From Actinomycetota bacterium (GTDB lineage Bacteria > Actinomycetota > Thermoleophilia > UBA2241), in assembly GCA_003132645.1 (NCBI GenBank), contig PKYM01000097.1, positions 2,119-11,299 on the forward strand: a stretch of 9,181 nucleotides of DNA, written 5' to 3'. The notes beneath the pieces are model-generated. The model had not been told where the DNA came from and searched no databases. It worked only from the letters and a program-made list of their open reading frames with translations. Position numbers and translations under genes: made by a program. Positions 6,066 through 9,181 of the stretch are shown here, one piece after another (the stretch's first letter is position 1; the number at the start of each line of letters is the position of its first letter).

Positions 6066-7424
6066 ATGTCGGATTCGCCCGACCCCGCTACGCAGCCGCC
6101 GCCGTTTCACCTGCTGGCCAAGCCCACAGGCTCGACCTGCAACCTCGATTGCGCCTACTGCTTCTACCTGGGCAAGGAAGCGCTGTATCCCGGTGTCCGG
6201 GCGCGGATGAGCGACGAGGTCCTGGAGCGCTACGTGCGCCAGTTGGTCGAGGCACACCAGGGGCCCGAGGCGACGATCTCCTGGCAAGGCGGCGAGCCCC
6301 TGCTCATGGGCCTCGAGTTCTTCCGTCGGGCGGTCGCTCTGGCGCGGCGCTCCGCGCGGCCCGGCCTGGCCGTGGCCCACACCATCCAGACCAACGGCAC
6401 GAAGATCGACGGCGACTGGGCGCGCTTCTTCAGGGAGAACGGCTTCCTCGTCGGTCTGAGCATCGACGGGCCGCGCGAGTGCCACGACGCCTACCGTCGC
6501 GACAAGCGCGGCAGGCCGACCTTCGACAGGGTCATGCGGGGCCTCTCTCACTTGCGCGAGCAGGGCGTCGAATGGAACGCCTTGACGGCGGTCCACGCCG
6601 CCAACGCCGATCACCCCGCTGAGGTCTACCGCTTCCTGCGCGACGAGTGTGGCGCGCGGTTCATCCAGTTCATCCCGATCGTCGAGCGACCCGACAGAGG
6701 CGGCGTGCCCTGCGGCGACTCGGTCACCGCGCGCTCGGTGAGCGCCGCGCAGTGGGGCCGGTTTCTCACCGGCGTCTTCGAGGAATGGGTGCGCCACGAC
6801 GTGGGCGAGGTCTATGTCCAGATGTTCGACGTCGCGCTGGCCAACTGGTACGGCGAGCCGTCCGGGCTGTGCGTGCACTCGCCGACCTGCGGCACGGCAC
6901 TCGCCATGGAGTTCAACGGCGACGTGTACTGCTGTGACCACTTCGTCGAGCCGGGCTACCTGCTCGGCAACATCGGCGAGCGCCACCTGGCCGAGCTCGC
7001 CGGCGCGCCGCGACAGCGCCGCTTCGGCCAGGACAAGCTCGACAGGCTGCCGCGCTGCTGCGTGGCCTGCGACGTGCTGTTTGCCTGCCACGGCGGCTGT
7101 CCGAAGGACCGCTTCGTCGTGGCGCCCGACGGCGAGGATGGCCTGAACTTCCTCTGCGCCGGCTTCAAGGCGTTCTTTGCCCACGTCGACGAGTCGATGC
7201 GCGCCATGTGCGCGCTGCTGCGCGCCGATCGCGCGCCCGCCGAGATCGTAGCGCGCTACCGCGAGTCCGACGCGGTGGCAACCACGTCTGGCGCGGCGGC
7301 GACTCTGCCCGGCGCGGCGGAGGCTCTGCCCGGCGCCGCGGCGACTCTGCCCGGCGCCGCGGCGACCACATCTGGCAAGGCGGCACACTCCCCAGGCGAC
7401 TCAAGCGATCGGAGGCAAACGTGA
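6066..7424 (+). CDS. Anaerobic sulfatase-maturating enzyme-type radical SAM/SPASM protein with C-terminal repeat tail
   Basis: Radical SAM enzyme of the anSME family, which oxidises an active-site Cys or Ser of sulfatases to formylglycine; 452 aa. The SAM-cluster motif CNLDCAYC (C25, C29, C32) follows the family start LLAKPTGSTCN, and WQGGEP is at 73-78. The SPASM region carries C269, C275, CCDHFV (C289, C290, D291), CCVAC (331-335), C341, C345 and C364, enough for two auxiliary clusters. D291 aligns with the conserved Asp of CDHF in characterised anSMEs. The core ends near residue 400. The last ~50 residues are a low-complexity tail of 7-residue repeats, absent from ordinary anSMEs. The start at 6066 is favoured by AAGGA upstream and family alignment; an in-frame extension to 5883 overlaps cls and is rejected. 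Its stop overlaps the next start. No sulfatase is in the window, so the substrate is unknown. Confidence 0.9.
   Translation: MSDSPDPATQPPPFHLLAKPTGSTCNLDCAYCFYLGKEALYPGVRARMSDEVLERYVRQLVEAHQGPEATISWQGGEPLLMGLEFFRRAVALARRSARPGLAVAHTIQTNGTKIDGDWARFFRENGFLVGLSIDGPRECHDAYRRDKRGRPTFDRVMRGLSHLREQGVEWNALTAVHAANADHPAEVYRFLRDECGARFIQFIPIVERPDRGGVPCGDSVTARSVSAAQWGRFLTGVFEEWVRHDVGEVYVQMFDVALANWYGEPSGLCVHSPTCGTALAMEFNGDVYCCDHFVEPGYLLGNIGERHLAELAGAPRQRRFGQDKLDRLPRCCVACDVLFACHGGCPKDRFVVAPDGEDGLNFLCAGFKAFFAHVDESMRAMCALLRADRAPAEIVARYRESDAVATTSGAAATLPGAAEALPGAAATLPGAAATTSGKAAHSPGDSSDRRQT
7275..7400 (+). repeat. Six 21-bp tandem repeats encoding a 7-residue Ala/Pro/Gly unit
   Basis: In-frame units are VATTSGA (7275-7295), AATLPGA (7296-7316), AEALPGA (7317-7337), AATLPGA (7338-7358), AATTSGK (7359-7379) and AAHSPGD (7380-7400). 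The central four are the most alike at DNA level, with CTGCCCGGCGC shared by units 2-4. The first and fifth share the TTSG variant, so the array is roughly symmetrical. It forms the C-terminal tail of the radical SAM protein. Such an array can change length by replication slippage without breaking the frame. The tail is probably disordered. Confidence 0.85.
7411..7415 (+). promoter_or_regulatory. Ribosome binding site of the NimA-like gene inside the upstream coding sequence
   Basis: GGAGG lies 5 nt before the GTG at 7421 and within the last codons of the radical SAM gene. It decides the start of the flavin-binding protein, as the longer in-frame extension to 7208 would only read the repeat tract out of frame. 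Confidence 0.75.
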
Positions 7425-7909
7425 CTCTCGCGGACAAGATGCGCAGACACGACAAGGCGATCACCGAGGCGGGCGAGCTGCACCGCATCCTGGACGAGGC
7501 GCTCGTGCTCCACCTCGGCATGATCGACGGCCGGCGCCCCTACGTCGTGCCGCTCAACTTCGCCCGCGACGGCGACGAGCTCTGGCTGCACTGCGCCTCC
7601 GAAGGGCGCAAGCTGCGCTGCCTGAGCGCCGACCCGACCGTCTGCATCGAGGTCGAGCGTTTGATCGAGGTGACGAGCGGCCCCGCCGCCTGCGGGGACT
7701 GGACCAGCCACTACGAATCGGTCATCGGCTTCGGCTCCGCCGAGGTCGCCACGGACGACGAGAGCAGGCAGCGAGGGCTGCAGGCCATCATGGGCAAGTA
7801 CTCCGGCCGTCGGGACTGGCAGTTCGCACCCGAGACGTTTGCCAAGACGGTGATCGTCCGCGTCAGACTGGACTCGCTCACCGGCAAGCGTTCGCCGGCC
7901 AAGACCTGA
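7421..7909 (+). CDS. NimA-like flavin-nucleotide-binding protein (pyridoxamine 5'-phosphate oxidase-like fold)
   Basis: Predicted small cytoplasmic flavin-binding protein, 162 aa, of the split-barrel PNPOx-like superfamily and closest to the NimA (nitroimidazole reductase/resistance) group. Family-like features are the opening MRRHDKAITEAGELHRIL, the strand pair HLGMIDGRRPYVVPLNFAR, ELWLHCASEGRKLRCL (cf. the FMN-phosphate contact region) and a late GFGSAEVATDDESR followed by IMGKYSG. The start is the GTG at 7421, which overlaps the radical SAM stop as GTGA and has GGAGG 5 nt upstream, so translation is coupled. Co-expression suggests that the two proteins act in one process, perhaps redox supply or protection for the iron-sulfur enzyme, but that is inference. 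Family members range from true reductases to uncharacterised FMN or F420 binders; cofactor and substrate are open. Confidence 0.87.
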   Translation: MTLADKMRRHDKAITEAGELHRILDEALVLHLGMIDGRRPYVVPLNFARDGDELWLHCASEGRKLRCLSADPTVCIEVERLIEVTSGPAACGDWTSHYESVIGFGSAEVATDDESRQRGLQAIMGKYSGRRDWQFAPETFAKTVIVRVRLDSLTGKRSPAKT

Positions 7910-7910
7910 C

Positions 7911-7933
7911 GGCGCCGGACGGCCGCCGGCGCC
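7911..7933. terminator. GC hairpin after the NimA-like gene
   Basis: GGCGCCGG (7911-7918) pairs perfectly with CCGGCGCC (7926-7933) around a 7-nt loop, starting 2 nt after the NimA-like stop. There is no U tract. It sits between convergent genes and could end transcripts from both sides. Confidence 0.5.
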
Positions 7934-7968
7934 CCCAGAAATCCTGGTCTCGTCGGCCCCGGAGCCGG

Positions 7969-8330
7969 CTAGTCACGCTCGCCCGTGACTCCCGAAACCA
8001 CGTCGTCGGGCAGCCGGTTCGGCGGGCCGAGCTCCATGCCCTGGCGGCGCAGGCCTTCCTGGATCTGACCGACCGCGAGATCGCGCGGCGCCACTCCCTC
8101 GCGCACGGCGAGCGCGGCCGCGAGACCGGCGGCCTGACCGGTGGCAAAGCAGACGGGGATCAGGCGCAGCCGGACCATGGCGTCGGGCTCGGCCGACAGG
8201 CAGCGCCCGGCGAACAGCAGGCCGTCGATGTCGCGCGGCACGAGCGAGCGGTACGGAATGCGCATCTTGCGCCGCGCATACGGCTTGGCCACGGTGTCGG
8301 AAAAGCTGGTAGGCAGTACGTCGTGGAGTG
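7969..8330 (-). pseudogene. C-terminal fragment of an FAD-dependent oxidoreductase (FAD_oxidored-type)
   Basis: About 119 codons with a normal stop (TAG at 7971-7969). They match the end of FAD-dependent oxidoreductases of the pfam12831 type: LHDVLPTSFSDTVAKPY, then RIPYRSLVPRDIDGLLFAGR (a second FAD-contacting segment), IPVCFATGQAAGLAAALAV and a final QEGLRRQGMEL. The family is usually well over 400 aa, and the N-terminal dinucleotide-binding GxGxxG part is entirely missing. Upstream of about 8330 this frame becomes arginine-rich noise, because the DNA there encodes an aldehyde dehydrogenase in another frame. No start codon or ribosome site is seen for the fragment. It is a gene remnant, or one side of an assembly join. 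Confidence 0.8.
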
Positions 8331-8759
8331 AAGGAGCCGCTCGGCGAGGTCGCCGGCGTAGTCGAGCAGGTCGGCGACGCGGCTGATATCGCCCTGCCCG
8401 TCGCTGAAGAGCTTGCCCATCTCCAGGCTCTCCCAGCGGGCCATCTCGTCGACGCGTTCGCGGACGAGAACGGCGGCGGCATGCAGGACGGCCGCCCGCT
8501 CCGCGGCGGGTGTGCGCGGCCAGGGTCCCTCGTCGAAGGCGCGCCGCGCGGCCGCGACGGCGGCTTCGGCGTCCTCGGCGCCGCCGTTGGCGACGCGCGC
8601 CACTACCTCTTCGGTGGCCGGATCGACGATCTCGAGCAGGCCTTTGGCCCGCGCATCGACCCACTCCCCGTCGATGTACATCTGAAAGTCGCCCAGGGCG
8701 GTAGCGGTCGCGCCGGGCGTGCCCTCCGCGACTTTCTGCCCGTCAGTTTGGTTGCCCAT
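8331..8759 (-). pseudogene. N-terminal fragment of an NAD(P)-dependent aldehyde dehydrogenase, truncated
   Basis: About 142 codons of an ALDH-superfamily enzyme with an intact start. Visible features are FQMYIDGEWVDARAKG, DPATEEVVARVANGGAEDAE, AVAAARRAFDEGPWPR, AAERAAVLHAAAVLVRER, LESLEMGK-like WESLEMGKLFSD and ADLLDYAGDLAERL. Homology stops at about 8334. The NAD-binding region, the catalytic Glu and the catalytic Cys, which lie later in the ~490-aa family, are all missing. Translation would continue out of frame for about 57 junk residues to a stop at 8162-8160. The ATG at 8759 has GGAG 7 nt upstream, inside the end of the LacI-family gene 2 bp away, so this was a coupled second gene of a repressor-ALDH operon. 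As it stands it cannot make an active dehydrogenase. Confidence 0.85.
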
Positions 8760-8761
8760 GA

Positions 8762-9181
8762 TCACTCTCCGTTCGGCTTGTCGAGACCGGCGGTCCAGGT
8801 TAGAGATTCGCTCGGCGACGCAGCCGGCTCCCCGCCGGCGCCGCCCACGGTGATAGCGTGTTCGTGCTTGAAAACTTCGCTGGGCGGCGCCGTCGAGGCG
8901 CGCACCACCAGCTCGAACGGCAGATGATCGCCGCCCGTGGCCGCGACCCGGCGCGGCACCGCGTCACCGTCCTCGCCAGGCTTGATCAGGTGCCAGGCAG
9001 CCAGGCCGAGCGCCCTGGCCGGCACATGGATGGTGGTCAGGGGCGGGTCGCAGTGAGCCGCCATGACGACGTCGTCGAAACCCACCACGCTGACGTCGAG
9101 CGGGATGCGACAACCGCGCTCGCGCAGCGCCGAGATCGCTCCGAAGGCGACCTCGTCGGTGGCCGCGAAGATGGCCGTGAA
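8762..9181 (-). CDS. LacI-family transcriptional regulator, C-terminal part (5' end outside window)
   Basis: The last 139 residues of a LacI/GalR-type repressor; the DNA-binding HTH and first half of the sugar-binding domain lie beyond the right edge. The visible part matches the second lobe of the periplasmic-binding-like effector domain: [37 protein letters not shown] (family signature) and [20 protein letters not shown]. The end [10 protein letters not shown] precedes a ~30-residue tail rich in Ala, Gly and Glu. The frame is open to the right edge. Its stop (8764-8762) lies 2 bp before the ALDH ATG, so the repressor and the ALDH fragment belong to one transcript. Such regulators usually respond to a sugar and control a local catabolic operon; the effector is not identifiable here. 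Confidence 0.92.
   Translation of the reverse strand, partial: FTAIFAATDEVAFGAISALRERGCRIPLDVSVVGFDDVVMAAHCDPPLTTIHVPARALGLAAWHLIKPGEDGDAVPRRVAATGGDHLPFELVVRASTAPPSEVFKHEHAITVGGAGGEPAASPSESLTWTAGLDKPNGE

Noticed and set aside
5805..7388. 527-codon open frame on the minus strand opposite the radical SAM gene
   Set aside because: It mirrors the radical SAM gene and its repeats, has no recognisable motif and runs into the cls gene. The plus strand has all expected Cys motifs.
7275..7400. CRISPR array
   Set aside because: The repeats are directly contiguous with no spacers and keep a coding frame, so this is a coding tandem repeat.
7969..8664. A single 231-residue minus-strand protein containing the FAD-oxidoreductase end
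   Set aside because: Only the last ~119 codons look like protein. The first half is the ALDH coding region read in the wrong frame, so this is not a real fusion.
8328..8927. 199-codon plus-strand frame across the ALDH fragment and LacI gene
   Set aside because: It is antisense to two genes with clear homology, and its sequence matches no family I know.

Overview
This is a GC-rich bacterial window. Its gene types suggest a high-GC Gram-positive, most likely Actinomycetota: a GAF histidine kinase paired with a NarL-type regulator, an APC permease, a SixA phosphatase, a remnant that looks like DUF2252, and GTG/ATG starts behind GGAGG-type ribosome sites. No rRNA, tRNA, CRISPR array or insertion sequence was seen, so the taxonomic call is inference. 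A radical-SAM sulfatase-maturase-type enzyme hints at an anaerobic or microaerobic lifestyle.

Layout. (1) Bases 3-1566, + strand: the 3' part of a GAF-HisKA_3-HATPase sensor kinase, then its NarL/LuxR response regulator 10 bp later. The regulator ends in a hairpin built around its stop codon, followed by a very C-rich tract. (2) Bases 1567-1871: a 305-bp gap with a thrice-repeated motif and a leader before an APC permease (1872-3506, +). (3) Bases 3507-3743: tandem GC hairpins, one of them very long, between convergent genes, and a short minus-strand stretch resembling the C-terminus of DUF2252 proteins. (4) Bases 3744-5932, - strand: sixA-like phosphohistidine phosphatase and a two-HKD cardiolipin synthase. 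(5) Bases 5933-6065: divergent intergenic region with an inverted repeat and a possible -10 box. (6) Bases 6066-7909, +: an anaerobic sulfatase-maturating-enzyme-type radical SAM/SPASM protein with an unusual C-terminal heptapeptide-repeat tail. It overlaps by 4 bp (GTGA) a NimA-like flavin-binding protein, and a GC hairpin follows. (7) Bases 7969-9181, - strand: the C-terminal part of a LacI-family repressor runs off the right edge. It is followed almost without gap by the first ~140 codons of an aldehyde dehydrogenase, which switches abruptly and out of frame into the last ~119 codons of an FAD-dependent oxidoreductase.

The window therefore mixes ordinary intact genes (signalling, transport, membrane lipid synthesis) with two places that look like gene loss: the ALDH/FAD-oxidoreductase join near 8320-8340 and the DUF2252-like remnant near 3622-3717. 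The anSME-type/NimA-like pair with its repeat tail is the most distinctive intact unit. I see no clear evidence of a wholly new multi-gene system.
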